A stretch of 64,000 bases of DNA from Paralvinella palmiformis (taxonomy: Eukaryota; Annelida; Polychaeta; Terebellida; Alvinellidae). The stretch lies in NCBI GenBank assembly GCA_025642065.1, contig JAODUP010000278.1:1-64000 (forward strand). Reading direction: 5' to 3'. Position 1 is the stretch's first letter; each line of letters starts with the position of its first letter. Shown piece by piece: positions 12,101 through 28,100 of this stretch. A model generated the notes under the pieces. The model saw nothing but the letters and a program-made list of their open reading frames with translations. It made no database searches and was not told where the DNA came from. The translations under genes and the position numbers were made by a program.

Positions 12101-14041
12101 AGAATGACCATAGCTATAGGTAAATAGTCTCGCACTCTACCCATGTGGCCAAAGAGGCGGTTTTGGATAGATGGATTAATGTTGTTTAGTGACACATTTA
12201 ATTTAATTTAACCCATTCGGTGTCCTAGAAAGTTTGGAAATAAAACTGTATTAAAGATTATGTATAGAAGGCTAATAAGCTGGATTACTGGCATTGATAA
12301 AAGCTATTTATAAGATAAATATGTAACCAATACATTGGTGTATACATTGTTAAAGAGATAAAATCAGATTATTAATCTTAGAAAATTGTGTTTAATTTGA
12401 TAAAATATGATGAATATATTATGACTAGTTTTGAATAGGTTTGTGTTAGAAGAGAAGACCTGCTTCTCTAGAGGAAATAATAAATAACGTTATGATACTG
12501 ACTAGATGTTCTCACTTTAAATAAATTATAGTAAGAAGAAAAGACCAACTTCTCTTAGGAATTTGAAAATTGTGTCCGGGGTAATATTCCAGCAGCTCTT
12601 TCTGATGTGGTAATATTCTAAGCAACGAAGGATGATGTGATTGACTGTCAGGCGTTCTTGCCAGGAGATACACTCTGATGGATCTTCTCCAGCCAAGAGC
12701 TATCTATGAGTGAGGAAAGAGTGCCCAATCCGTAAGGGGCAGAGCACAATTTCCTCACGACGCCTTTCCTGACAGGACCACACCGAACTTCCTAATACAG
12801 GCTGCACTGCATGCAATTTATTTTCGGATTGCAGTGACTAGAAATCTGACCACTGCTTACTTACATATTGCTTTATGATAGGTCGGAAGTCAGTGAATGT
12901 AATGGAATGTTGATCTTCCGACCTTTTAGAACAGTTTTGGCAGCCTTATCGGCAAGTTCTTTGCCACGAATACCAACATGGCTCGGTACCCAGCAGAATA
13001 CTACATCCTTTTGTAAAGTTTTCAAGGTGGAGTGTAGTTCTAAAATACTGAGGACAAGTCAATTTTCTATGTCAAAATATTCTATGGCCTGTAGGCAGGA
13101 CAAAGAATCCACACATATAATATATTTGTTCCCAGTAGAGCCAATACCATGATGGATCATGAAGTGCAAGATAAATGGCTCGAAGTTCTGCAGTGTATAT
13201 TGAAGCCATGTCAGGCAGACATTCCATCACGCTCTGCCAACCAAATACAACAGCGCATCCTACTCTATCACCTTCTTTTGAACCATCAGTATCTATAGAT
13301 GAACTGATGGTCATCATATTTATTTTGTATGATGTGAAAACTGTATTTTAGCTCGGGGGAATGCCACACCAAAGAACCAAATATATAAACTACAAAAACA
13401 GCATTATGCTAAATTAAATGCAGGATATACAGATGTCATACTGACCCCTTGTGTAATTTTGTATTAAAATTCTAGAAAGTAATATTTTTTTATAAATGAA
13501 GTCTTGCATTATTTATCTACGACAACATAAACAATAGAATAAAAAATACTTTTTCTCAATTATTTCATTTTGGAAACCAAAAGATGTTTATTAAGCATCA
13601 TAGTAATTTATTTATTTTTTAAACTTACTGGCATCATAATATTAATTTGTATTTAAAAACAAACTTTTTGTTATTACATTTAACAAAACATTCAATTCAA
13701 AGGATTTCAAATAGACTTGATGAACATCTTCATGACATCAACACAATGAATTAGATTAAAAAAAGAAATTACGACCTCAAGGTACATTGCAAATTCCAAA
13801 TGTATCATGACTACTCTTGAAATTGACAACCCTTGGCTAATAGCTGTCTCACTGTTGCTATGTTGTTATATCTATAACTTAGTTGCTATATCCATACAAT
13901 TTGTTCTATCCTGGATGGTGCTTGTGTTCATTGGTTCAGGTAGGGTCTAGGCAGTTAGTCTAGCTCATTCCATACAACAGTTAGCTATGTATTGTTCATA
14001 ACACCAAAACATCACAACCTGGCATGTAAATTAATTGTATG

Positions 14042-14125
<84 letters not shown>

Positions 14126-17100
14126 ATACATAATGATATAAGAAAGAAAAAAGGAATGTTCACATTGCTTAGTTGTTGAATAAATTATCTATCTACCTAT
14201 ATATTTACAATATGATAGATACTTATACAGTATATATCATGGCAGCACAATGTGTATTATGTATATATCATGGCAGTGTTTTATTTGTTGTTTTGTGGTG
14301 ATTTTCAGCACACGGCAAATTCACCAAACAATCTCCAAAGTTCTGGAGGCAAAAATAAAGATCTAATAACCATAAGCCAGCATTCAAATATCTGTGACCA
14401 TCTACAATACCGGCTCAGCCATAACGTTGCTGGCTTGATCACTTTAAACAAAATAAATATTACCTACCTGTCCCTAATACAAACTGTTTAGCTTGTGAGT
14501 AGGATGCTAACTGGGCAGCATTAACTACCATTGCTCTGGCTATGGTTGGCCCACATCCCTAAACATAAATAATGGATAATCAAGGAAATTAATTTAATTA
14601 TAGTTCTGTCTCATTATGTACTTTAAACCTATCTATATCAACACACACACACAAGTATTTTATTTTAAATAGCTATTTTCATAATGGTAATTCATCATGT
14701 AATCATCATCACTTACTCTCCACAATGTCAACACCCCTTCTTCTGTTGTAATTCTATACAAGGCATTAAACACATTTTTATAACCTCTCCTCTCATTTAC
14801 AGGAAGCCTGTAATTAAAATAGGACACAATAATTGACCTATTGCCTGACATATTTGTTGTAAGCATTATTTTAATTTGATTTGGTTAGTATCTGGTATTA
14901 AAAATATTTATCTGTAAAATCCCAGCCCTAGGTCTACTCAGTGCACATTATATGTGTCAATGTGTACTCATTACATGTACAATTTAAATGATTAATTATG
15001 ACAGGTCACCTAAGAATGATTAAAAGGTTTATCCTTCTATAAATTACTTGCAGCAAGTTGAAACCAGCACATCTGATCACTCAACACAATGACAGGATAC
15101 ATCTAGTCTTTTTCGGCTGCAGACTAAAATGGTCAAAGATCTCAAACATCTAAATTTTGTAGCATGTAGCTGATTCAAGAGTGAAATGACAATACTTTGA
15201 TTATGATTTTTCATGATTATGTTGCCACATTACGGTAACCTAGCTACCTCCAGCCCACTGAGTGAGAGATGGTTATATTATAAAAGCCATTAGTTAAAAG
15301 TACACCACTCATACACAGTTCCATCCAAAGAGAGATGATGATGATGATAGTACAGACATAAACAGTCTTCCAGCCACAATCTCAACAAATTCCCTTTTTT
15401 ACAATGAGGCCACAAACAATTGATCTGTGCTAGAATTTTGTCACTTGTCATCATCAAACTATGTAACGTGCAAATGTTGAGAAGTTCATAAATTTAAAAA
15501 AAAAAAACTAAATGTGCTGACTGGAAAACAACTGTGCTGTAAGCTATCTTTGCACTATAAATGGAAATAAAATAATACACAATGTGTACTTTAATTTTTA
15601 TGCAGTTCTTTATTTTATATTCCTTTTTTCAATTCTGAGGTAATATCATTTGAAACATGCATTCATTTAAAGTACATGAACACATTCTACACTACACAAT
15701 TGTCTGCTCAGTTATTTTTGAAAACTATGCTTGCCTAAATTTATTTATTTATGCCATAATCTGGTTCTCATTTTTACAAAAATGAAAATTATGGATTTTG
15801 CTCCATTACTGAAATCAAAACCAGTATTAAGATATAAAATGTAAATACAATAATCACACACCTTCCATCACTTGTCATTCTAATGAGTGCTACTTCAGCA
15901 GGTGTCCCAATGATGCTGCCTATGGCACCAGCTGTCATACCTATAGCTGCCTTTGTTGCAAAATTTGGTGGCTTCCCTTCACTGTAACACAATAGTTAAA
16001 CTAATATTATTATCACATTAACTAATCATAATGGCATGATTCTGAAACAATAATGACAACAACAATTCTTAATACAAGTAATACCAAATATGTAACATTA
16101 TAAATAATCCATTTACAACTACCAAAGTATGATGTAATATGAAGTTACATGATAAACAGCAAATACAGTTACTATATAAAGTTGTACTTAATGTTACAGT
16201 AGATATTGAATATCCACTTTAGGTATAACAACCACAAGATGTGAAAATAGCGAACATTAAAGTTACGTTACTGGAAACTTCAATTCACAAAAGAAATACA
16301 TTAATACCATGCACATAGATGTTCAGTCAAAATAGCACATTTTCTGATCTAGCAATACATATAACCCCCCCCCCCACACACACACACAATCTACGAGTTG
16401 TGAGTACCCATGCCCCTGAGAGGTAGGTCTTCTTCATGTGCTGATCATTTGCACGGACCATCGGAATGTACATTATTAAGGGTTTACATCCTTTAAGAAC
16501 GTATGATAACTAATCACACACAAAGCAGGCTACATTTATTATATGAACACTATCAGTTTCTGATACTTACACAGCAAATACATCAAACAAGATACTATAT
16601 ACTCCTAATCTGGTCGTTGTGTAGGATGCTTGCCGTAACAAGCCTGCTGATAAACTGAAATGAGATGTATTATAGCATATACCAGTAATGATAAAACACA
16701 AACAGCAAACATTTTTCCAAGTTTATATGAAGTATGGCAGCCGAGATGGTAGAGTGGGAAACCTGTTTTAGAAGGTTCTGGTTTGTGATACTACCATCAG
16801 ATCTGTGAGCAGAGTCCTTTAGTTCTTGTTATTGTAGCTATTATTACACAAGGTGCTTTTAACTCATTGATACGTGATGTAATGTTGCTTGCTTCAATGC
16901 CAGCGTTACTCCGTACGGTCAGCTTATGTATACAGAGTTTAGTGTCTAAAGCTGAACTTTGAAAGGCGTTTTATGTGCTGCTTCCATTTTCCTTTACAAT
17001 CCATCAACCTCCATTTCCTGAATAAACTTCTACTTATACATGAGGATATTACATTAAATTATTCAAACATACAATTCATTCTCACCGCAGCATTTATGAT

Positions 17101-17158
17101 AAATTTCCAAAAGATTTCATTATTTATCATTTACATTCATTAACTGTGTGCGTCTGTA

Positions 17159-17198
<40 letters not shown>

Positions 17199-20100
17199 CA
17201 GATACAAAGAATCATCGCTTAATTGTTTCCTATAAAGAAACCATTAAAATTTATATGGCTCTCGCTACTAAGGAAACTTTATTAACTCTGTCGCTCGTTC
17301 ACAAGGTCACCATTGTGACAGCATCAGTCTTAAAATTGCATTAAAAATGGTTCCTTCACTTCCTTTCAAAAAGCACTTAGTTTTAACAAGAATAATAGTA
17401 GAAGATACAGGATACTAATAACATACAAGTGATGTAATGTATTCATGCAATATATAACTTACCCCGAATAAATACCAGTAAAACCTTCATTACGTATGAT
17501 AGACCTGATGGCATGCAAACTAGTTTTATGTTCTTTACTAGCACCCCCTTCTCCTGAAACCAAAATAATAATTGTACAAGATATATTGTTTGCATCATCT
17601 AGTAACATGCCAGATAATAAAGGGTGTGTGACCCTTCTGATTACTGAGCAATACAAATGTTGACAAATCACATATAGATTAGGAGTGGTTGGTGGTATAC
17701 CATTAAAATAATACTTAATGACAGTCATATTCGGTTCTATTAAATATACTGGATTTATTATTTTCTAACTTTCTTTCAACTTATTCGATTATTAAATTCT
17801 AAATGTATCACCCTCTCAAAAAATATGATGATAATAATCACTTATGTTAACATAATGACACTTTTAGCCAATACTGATACCATTATTCTTCAAAACCTGA
17901 ATCCAGACTGATCCTGATTCTATCAGGATTACATTATGAAACAATTGGATTGAAATGTTTGTCGATCACTTTTGCGTAACTACACAGTTTACAGTTCAAC
18001 AATAAAATGTAAAGACTTAGGATATGTGATTAATGAAATTGGTACTTACTGCTGTAACAAAAATGCGTACCTACTTATAAAACATTTTCTTATAAACAAT
18101 TAAATAGTTTTGTTCTTTTGGTTCAGAAGTGCACTCTACAGCTTGAGTCCTTATCAAATAAAGATGTTATCATTTAAATGCAAATAGTTTGTTATAGGGC
18201 ATGGCAATAATTATAATATCATTGTTCATAGTAAACAATTGACATAGTGGCAATGATAAATTATTTTTATGAACCAGTAGAAGTTGGTGTAAAAAGTTTA
18301 TGTTATACTCCCCAAAAATAAAAGCATTATGTATTGATTACATCTGGTGTAATCTAGATTCAAATATATTTTAATGTAATGCTTTAACCTTCAATTTTAT
18401 GCAGATAATATCTACATGAAGTAATCAGTATTCTATGTGTTAGATAACGTTTATTATGGCAAAATAATAAAGCAAGTTCTTAGTGTTAGGTAGTTATTAA
18501 TTGAATATTGTGGTTGATAACCATCACCCACACCTCAGTGTTAGAAATTAGTACATTACATATAAGTTTTTAACTGTTTAACACAGCTTACTTCTACTAA
18601 TCTCTGATCAAACAATTCCATATTAATTGACCAGAGAAATCACTTTGATCAAGGTTCGAGTTGACAATAGATAACAAATTAGTAGTTTATCAGACAGTTT
18701 GACTAATTCTAGCAAGCTATAATGGTATGCTTCATGCTAACACTGGTGATCAACTTACCTGACATAAAGAGCCCATTGTGAATGCCAAAGTCATATACAA
18801 GTCTTCATCAGCTTCCTTAGTGCAATTAATAATGTCTAGAACATTGTGGGATTGGTAGCTGTCTTATTAACATGTAGTAGAGTGGCATTTTGGCTCCTCT
18901 AAAATTCTACAGAATGCATGTAAATATTTCATGCAGTTCATGTAGCAATTTCTAAGTTATGTGCCATATGGCTTATTTTTATGACAGATCATGTTACTGG
19001 TGCCAAGTTTTTAACATCAAATTAGAAAACCATAAGAATCAAATCAATACTTCTAAGTCTGTGATAAATTATCAGATTCTGTACACTTCTACAGACCCAT
19101 CTGCTGCCAATAGGCTATTCATGACAGGATTTCCATTTAATCCTGAAGAAAACAAATTTCATGCCCAAAAAGTTGGATGCTGTGTGGATCTTTTGAAGCT
19201 GGCAAAGCATAGTTACTGGTGACACAAGCAAGGGAAGTAATCTCAAAATAGCTGCGAATGTCCAGTAAATAAAGTTTAATTCTGAAAATAGGCTTCCCAT
19301 GCAGCTGTGTTGGTCAGCAACAAACTCAAAATAGTATAATAAACAAAATGACATTATTCCCATGCCTTAAAGATTATATATTTCTTCCAGTCTAAAGAGA
19401 AAGTTCTGATTTGATGTGATTCTCGATGCCTGCCTACATGAGAAATTACGATAAATTTGTAGAACAGTTTGATAGACCACACACCAATTAATAAGTATTA
19501 TGCATAAGTATAAATTGTGTGTGATAAAACAATGTAAGAAATTGACACCCCGAATATTCAGCATTATTATACTGATGATAGGGCATCAGCTGATTATTGC
19601 AAACACTAGTTACTTACCACTCATTTGCATGCGATTTTTCACGAGGTCAAGAGGCTGTACGAACAATGTGGCAGCCATCCTGCAACAACAACAAATACTG
19701 TGTACACCATTCAAATACATACTCTCGATTGTTAATGCATGGCATTAACATAATTAATTAGGCTTTTCACACATGCATTAAACTATATATATGGTATGTA
19801 TATTTAACTTGAATCATGACAATTTTGTTGAAGGTGGTCATTAAGCAGACAGCGATTAATCATATATAACATATAAATTACAACAGAAAAGCAATATAAA
19901 GTTAAGAATGATTGGTCAAAGTCTGGTGTAACAAACTCCAGGGTCATTGTGTCTCATTCACCATTATCATCATGAGAAATATGACTAAACTTACCGGACA
20001 TTTTGACATGTTTACCTTACTTTACTAGAATAATTCATTATTTGGTGAAACAAGGGAGGATCCTACATTGATGACTAAATTAACTGATTATTTAACAAAA

Positions 20101-22162
20101 CACAAAATTATGAAATATTATTAGAGTTAGTATATATAACTGATTAATAATCAATGACTGTAGCACACCACATATTGAAAAAGATCGGTCAGCCATTGAG
20201 AGATTTACAGATGAATGTGATTTGTTTACCAGAGACACACAATTAGATCACAGTGTTAGGTCACACTGACTGTGCTCAATAGCCAATATATGTTAGGTGT
20301 TGTTGCGCTATTTAAAGCACACACACAAGTCACTACATTGTTATAAGAGTAATAAATTACTTGCCAATTTCATCTCACAACATCTTTTATCATCCAGATA
20401 ACAGTGAATATGACCACAGATGCTGTAGAATAGTAAACGATGTAAACATGTCTTCTCATTTATTATCCCCTGACCTAGTCTAGATAAATAGTGACTAATT
20501 ACTGATTTTAGTCAACTTTGGCCAATGTTACTTTGGTTCGATTACACTTAATTTATATGACTCACAAGGTCCTCATTAAAAAAGACAACATTAAATAAAG
20601 AAATATTGTACATATTAGCCTTCTTATGACATATATGTTATACAATTTCAGTGCTTTAACTCGTAGATTTTCTCTTCTAGTGTAAATTTACAAACATGTG
20701 TCATAAATCGCAGAGCAATTATTCGTGATTATATCAGATTTAATAACTACTGCAAATAAAATAGGTTACACCAATCAATAAATGGCCAATAATGTTGTGA
20801 TTGTGTCAGGTGTTTGGCCAAAGTCAAGCACATCTCCAAATTAACAATTCCTGTCTGTCTGTGCACGTGAGTGGGTTGGAAATATTGTCACTGAATGTGG
20901 TAATAAATATATATAAATAAATATATATAAATAAATATATATAAATAAATATATATAAATAAATATATATAAATAAATATATATAAATAAATATATATAA
21001 ATAAATATATATAAATAAATATATATAAATAAATATATATAAATAAATATATATAAATAAATATATATAAATAACTATGTTCTACCCATTTCAGTGTTGC
21101 TTCTAAGATCTAGCCAATGTGGGGGAGCTCCCTCATGGGTTTTAAAAATGTGGGGGATTTTAATGTAACATGGGGACTTGCCATGAAAACCATTTAGGGG
21201 TACAAACACATACCTCCAGGAATATTTGAACTGAAAATTATGACACTTGCATCCTATTTGAAGTATTTATACACATATTTTACAGTGTAAGCATAATTAA
21301 ATGTGTGCATATCACTTATATCTGTAACATGAAAATAAGGACTACACAAATGCTTCAAAATGTTATTGATGAGAGTGTTTTTTATATATCCTACAGGCTT
21401 TCTTCTCCTTCCACATATTTACAGCTAACTCATTGTCAAAGTCAGCCACAGAACATTTTGATGTTTTAATTTTCATCAACACATTGAGGAATTTTCTTCT
21501 TGTGATCGTTCAGGTGAAAACCACCATTACCAGATACCAGCCACTTATCAATAGGCCTGGAAGAAATTATCTCACACTCAGCAGTGGATGGATAATAGTG
21601 ACAGAGTCAAGGCGCACAACGTGTACAATATTGCGCCATGGGATTTTATTCTGCGCCATGTGCGGCGCAGGGATATTTTATTTACTTGTCTGTGTAGTCC
21701 TCCATCACTCAGAATTTACATCTTTTCCACTCCTCAGCCTTAGGAGCAGATCTTGGGAAACTTTAGTGTTCATCTGACAGAATGCTAACACCGGAGCGTC
21801 CTCTCCTGATCTGTTGTCGTATGCTATTTTTCATTACCACACAGACAAAGACCAGGTGTAGAAGGCATTTAGAAACACTCCCAATGTAACAGTGCAAATA
21901 CACACAAGAAGTAACCATTAACAGTAATGTTAGATTTAGATGAGGTGAAAATTGGAGCATGCAGAATACTGGGCAATGATGTATATACATGCATAAAATA
22001 ACAAAATAACTGATAATTGACATCCAAATTAGAAACTGTGGGCAGTTCTTAATGATAGACAGTTTTCAGATCTCATCAAATGTGATACCTCATTATATCT
22101 GGGGAGTGTTAGTCTCAATTAGAATACCAGATGCACAAATGTGACCATAAAAACAGAAACAT

Positions 22163-22194
<32 letters not shown>

Positions 22195-25100
22195 AATGGT
22201 GTTAACCTTTAGAATCATATAGTACAGTAGTAGAGTGTAATTTACTCCTCATAAATTAATCTATCAGTCAAAGAAAAAGTTAATGTTAATGATCAACTCA
22301 CTTCGGGGCAAAATATTTTGCCAGCAACACTAAATAATCTTTGGACAGGTGCTGAAGAGGAAGGCAGTGCTAAGTATGTGAATTTCTATTGTTCCCAAAA
22401 CTCCATTGTGGATAACAATAACCTCGGTTAAGCATTTAACTGGTACATTGCTGTAGTTGAATCAACTATGCCAGTGACATACACCAAATACAACTATCTG
22501 TATGTTGTTATTGGTTATTGTTGTTAATGGCTAAAACATAACTAACACCAGAGGACTGCCTGAAATGGCATACTAATCAGGGTTAGAATTTCACGAGAAT
22601 TTATGAGAACCAACGTTGATTCTTGCAAAATCAATTTTGCAAAAATCAACTTGAATTCAAATTAGATTCCGCTTTAAAAAATCATGTAATTATAACTATT
22701 TTTGTGATGCTTATCTGAATGACCATGTCAATAATAAAGTAATTATCATGAATAGCCATATGTGTTTCAGTGTTTTATGTAGTTTATGCTGAATATTTGG
22801 TGAATTTTGTGTGAATCAACTGTGATTCGTGCAACAAATAATTGAGCAAATCTGCGTGAATCGATTCACATCGAAATTCTAGCCTTGCTGATGTGCCATT
22901 TTTGGGGATGCTGACTGCAGAACGTGTTAATAAGTGACTACATCTCCAACACTATTATTTTACACATGTGGGTATTGAATACATTTAGGCATAATTACTG
23001 CCTTCATATTTTGAAGTTGCTTCATCTATTAATAACACTATATTTATTGGACAACTGAATTGTTAGCAGTAATTGCACTTTTAAAGTTGACACTCATGGT
23101 GGCTTTACAATTTTTTGCTAACACCCAAGATTGCACCAATGCACTGGTCTTTGACAATTGCTGGAAACAATTGGATTTATAATTTTAAAAACATCACCAA
23201 ATGAAATTAATTTTATTGCTAAAATTAATATCTGCTTATTATTGGAATTGAATGTAAAATAATCATAATATAATTGTAAATTATCCAGGATTTGTAAGTG
23301 ATCTTCATAAATGAAACCCAATCCTAGAATTAATTAAAAAAGAGTAATTTTAAGCAATTGGTTTGAGCTTTTGATCATGTCTTAATTTATTGTCCTAGTG
23401 TGCTGTGTGCATTATTCAAAGTTGCCATTTTTCATTTCAACAAGCATATAACATAAACAAATTTTACACTGAAAAGAACTGATGAAAACATACCATATAC
23501 ATTTTACAAATTCAGCCAAAAATATCTGTAGTCTGCACTCATCTTTTCACTAGTGACTTCGCCAAAATATTAGTCCGGGTGGCTAGCAACGTTTTGAAGC
23601 AAAATATGTGGTACTTTTGTGTGGGGTGATTTGCAATTGTGTTTGAAGGATTGTCGCAGTGGAAGAAAAAGAACAGAATTCTATGGTTTAATAAATTTAG
23701 TCGCACCAAGAACTCAATGAAATTGTCATAATAATCCTATAAAATAGGCCTACTAAAATGAGTAAATATCAACATATTAATATTTGAAGTAGATGAAAAC
23801 ATAGACTAGATTTTCTTTGGAAATAAAATTGGTTTTGAGGCTGGATTTCGATAATCAATGAAACCCATCTTCACAAACAACGATTGATTTAAAAATAGCC
23901 AATTTTTTTTTTTTTTACTGGTATTAGTCATAGTGGCTAATGTGTAAGACTGTCATTCATTCAATGTGCTGATTGTCTGTTCTGTATCAACAGATTTAAC
24001 ATGGAGCTTCCAACTTCCCATCACAGTAAATTGCACTTGATTATGTTACCAGGTTTGGAGGGGGCGTGATAGTCCACACTATCCAGCATACTTTTCCATG
24101 GGCTAGAATCTTTTTTCTTTGGGTTATAAAAACTATATGTTGAGCTGATAAGAAATGTGTGGGTTGGAGATTTTATATTGTACTAGTCATGGAGCTAGTG
24201 AGGTGAAGAATGTTTCTGGACCTGTTTACAAGAAACATATCTTGGTTTGTAACTTTCAACAGATTGAAATGCATGTAGTCGCTGAGTTACAACCTTAATG
24301 GGTTAAGACCAAAAGGCCATAAGTCGGCTTATCTTACGTATAGTATATTGTATAATGATATTATAAGCATCTTTAAGTCATACAGTCGGTCATAAAGTCA
24401 AAAAGTTGTAAACTACCTGTACCTATCGCCAGGCTCTATTTATACAACCCGTCATGACCCTGTGATTTATGTCCATGAAAATGCACCACTCTGTGTATTA
24501 CAAAGTTACAATCATTCTGTGGTGTCACATTAACATTATGATTTATTTATGCTGCTTTAAACATGTTTGATATCAGTAGAACAGTTTGATAAAGTGTTTG
24601 ATATGTATATCCCATAAGCTAATGATCGCAGACGACCACTCATCATGTGATAAGTTGTTCATCTTCTATTTATATAAGATAATAATTTGTGCCTGTTTTC
24701 AAACAGGAAATTCAACAAGTTGAAGGTCACTATTTACTGCTGTGTACGCAGAAGAAAATTTACAGGCGAAAAGTGATAGGACAAGAAAGTTACTTCAGAC
24801 CTGTCAAATTTTTACTGCACATAATGATAATAAATATGGCCCAGTTATATGGCAATTCAGATTATTAAACGTACATGTGGTCCACAATTGCAAGCTAAAG
24901 TAAACCGTTTCTTAATAGAATAATTACTTGGCTTATCTGTCAATATAATAAAAGGTTGTTATTTTCTTCCTCAGTTTTCTGCCCAAATCTATTCATGTTC
25001 AACCATCAAATAGATATTATTCACTGTACTCAATGTCTTGTGATTATAATGAAATGTGATTATTGGCATTATAAACAGAAATAAAGTACTGATGTGTGTC

Positions 25101-28100
25101 ACCAGGACTTCTATCTTTAATAGAATACCGAGTTGACTCTAACATCTACAGTGCATATGGTTAATTTGCATGCAATTCAGAAAGTGCCAGACAAAAAGCT
25201 CACAGAGTAGGCTCAAAGTTATAACTTTGTACAAGTATTCAGTAAATTAAATGTAAAATAAACACATAAAATTGTATACTTAAATGCAAATACGTATTTT
25301 AATCCATCCCTGAGACTCAGTGAGAGTAACCGATTTCAAAGACGGGTGGGATTAGTCATAGTCAGATCCTGTCCAAGAGACAAAGGCTTATTCTGTCATA
25401 TAACTACGTTATTATGTGGGTTGAGTAGATCTAATACTTTCTAGACGTTTTGTATTATTGTAACAATAGGAATACCACTTTGTAACCACAAGCATACCAA
25501 TTCATAACCAATTGCATGCCACTTCGTACCAAGGGATAAAATTATAGTATAAAACAACCAAAAATATTTAATATCAATATTTATTGATGTCTAAGCCACA
25601 CTTTTATCTACATTGGGTCCATTGATCCTGCTACTTGCCCATAATAGTCATGAGACAGATTTTTGACCATTTGTGAAAGACTCCCAAGTGGAGAATATCT
25701 TCATTTGTAATTGTTTGTGTGTCTTTCTGCTGATATCTTTTGAACTTTAGACTAACATTGGCTTGCATCTCTTTGTGCCACCTTTAACAATGTCAAATGT
25801 TAGAGGTTCGACCTCATCAGAGGTGATAAATGATGAAGGGTCATCCAATACGGATGGTTCCTTGTGGGCTTCTGGTATGACAATATTCCAGGTTGTTATG
25901 TCGAATGATATAACTGGAACTATATCGCTGTCTGGATTTGTCATGTCGGCATCCATAAAGTCATGATCGCTGACTGGTGACGTTATAGTGCAGTCATCAC
26001 TACATATATTAGATACAATTATCTGTTTGACATGTTCTGTGTTGCCATCTATGACAACCATCACACTTTAGGGCCTCTTATCATGGTCTTACATCATATT
26101 GACAGTGAATACAAGGAAAACATACTCTTTTAGGTCGAGACGATATATTAACTTCACTAATAAAGTTTGATATTCTTTCAATGTTCAAGCATAATATTTG
26201 TACAATCAATTGCCAAATATACTGATCAATGATATAGTAGAGACCCCTGCATGGCCGTCGGCTATTAGACACAACCAGTAGAGACCCCTGCATGGCCGTC
26301 GGCTATTAGACACAGCCAGTAGAGACCCCTGCATGGCCGTCGGCTATTAGACACAGCCAGTAGAGACCCCTACATGGCCGTCGGCTATTAGACACAGCCA
26401 GTAGAGACCCCTACATGGCCGTCGGCTATTAGACACAGCCAGTAGAGACCCCTACATGGCGTCGGCTATTAGACACAGCCAGTAGAGACCCCTACATGGC
26501 CGTCGGCTATTAGACGCAGCCAGTAGAGACTCCTACATGGCCGTCGGCTATTAGACGCAGCCAGTAGAGACCCCTACATGGCCGTCGGCTATTAGACACA
26601 GCCAGTAGAGACCCCTACATGGCCGTCGGCTATTAGACACAGCCAGTAGAGACCCCTACATGGCCGTCGGCTATTAGACACAGCCAGTGACCTATCTATT
26701 TTGTCATCAGATTTTCTGCTGAAACTATTATAATACTTTCAGTGTAATATTACCACAGTTGAAATTAACAAACTTCAGGAGTAAATAGCTAATTCCTGTT
26801 TCATTATTTTATAAACTTGTGATAGATAGAATAGATAGAAATTTGAGGCTTTTGGTTATGAAACATGGTTTGGCTTTTGGTTATGAAATATGGCTTGTGG
26901 TTATGAAATGGTATGGCTTTTGGTTATGAAATAGTATGGCTTTTGGTTATGAAATGGCACGGCTTTTGGTTATGAAATGGAATGGCTTTTGGTTATGAAA
27001 TGGCTTTTGGTTATGAAATGGAATGGCTTTTGGTTATGAAATGGTATGGCTTTTGGTTATGAAGACTGAGCAAATTAGTCAATGTCTGAATGGTTGATTA
27101 TTCACCAGCTATAATTTATACAAAGTGGTTACGTATCCGAGCATCGGAACCCTGTACCTCAGTATTATAGGTCCAAGCACTCAATGCACCAATTATTCCT
27201 GGTTTGCTATTACTTCCGCTCAAATATGGCGGCTGAGCATGTAGTTGTTATATTTGGGTTGAAAGTAGAAGATGCTTTTGATAGTTTTGAAGAGTTACAA
27301 ATGAAACTCAAAGAAATAGATGATCAATAGAAGAGCAGTGTGGTTTTACAAATAATCGGGGTTCCCAGATGTCCTAGAAAACCTAGAATATAACAAATTT
27401 ATTTTACCAGTCCTGGAAATGTCTTTGAATTTGACAAAATCTGAAAATCTCATGGAAAAGATACTGTCTTTGGAAAAAACTCACTTAGAATTTTTTTAAA
27501 TGAATAAATAGTATACTCGTAGAAATAATATTTCCTTGGCTGCGTGAACCATAAAATAATGCATTTCTTATAAATGTCAGATTTTCTTTTAAATCTGATT
27601 ATAATAATGTCTACTAATATACTTAATCTAATATCTTTATTAAACGCTAGTAGCAGTAATTACAACTAAGCTCCCATCTCTAACACTGATACGAGCAAAT
27701 GAAAAATTAAAAACGATCATGAAATTGCTCAGATTTATAATAATATTGATGATGCATGGTTCAGATGCTGAATGCTCATATCTTTATCACCAACAGCAAT
27801 GAACACGATTCCGATGCTCGGCTTGCTGTTCCGCGTACGAGCACCGGAAACACCCAAACTTGGCGCATAGAGTGCTCGGACCTTTATCATCAGCGAACAC
27901 GATTCCGATGCTCCCATATGTAACAACAGCCAATTTTATATTAGGTGGGATATTCTGTAATTGAACATTACAAGTGTTAATAATGAAGTTCACTAACGTT
28001 TGTATTAGGCCAACCGGAACTTTATTACATTATACGATATTAGATCTATAACTTGGTTACGAATTGGTATTCCTTTGGTTACGAAACGATATGGTACGAA

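Larger units (their letters stand above)
10516..14467 (-). other. SLC25A11 intron 7, a repeat-rich 4-kb intron
   Basis: Holds reverse transcriptase scraps on the + strand, a SINE and an RNase H-bearing LINE tail on the - strand, and a long GT microsatellite, all listed separately. The rest is AT-rich with nothing recognised. Confidence 0.8.

Noticed and set aside
13072..13317. stand-alone RNase H gene
   Set aside because: Sequence and neighbours show the RNase H end of a dead non-LTR retrotransposon with stops around it.
26236..26690. CRISPR-like array
   Set aside because: No variable spacers; plain head-to-tail 41-base minisatellite.
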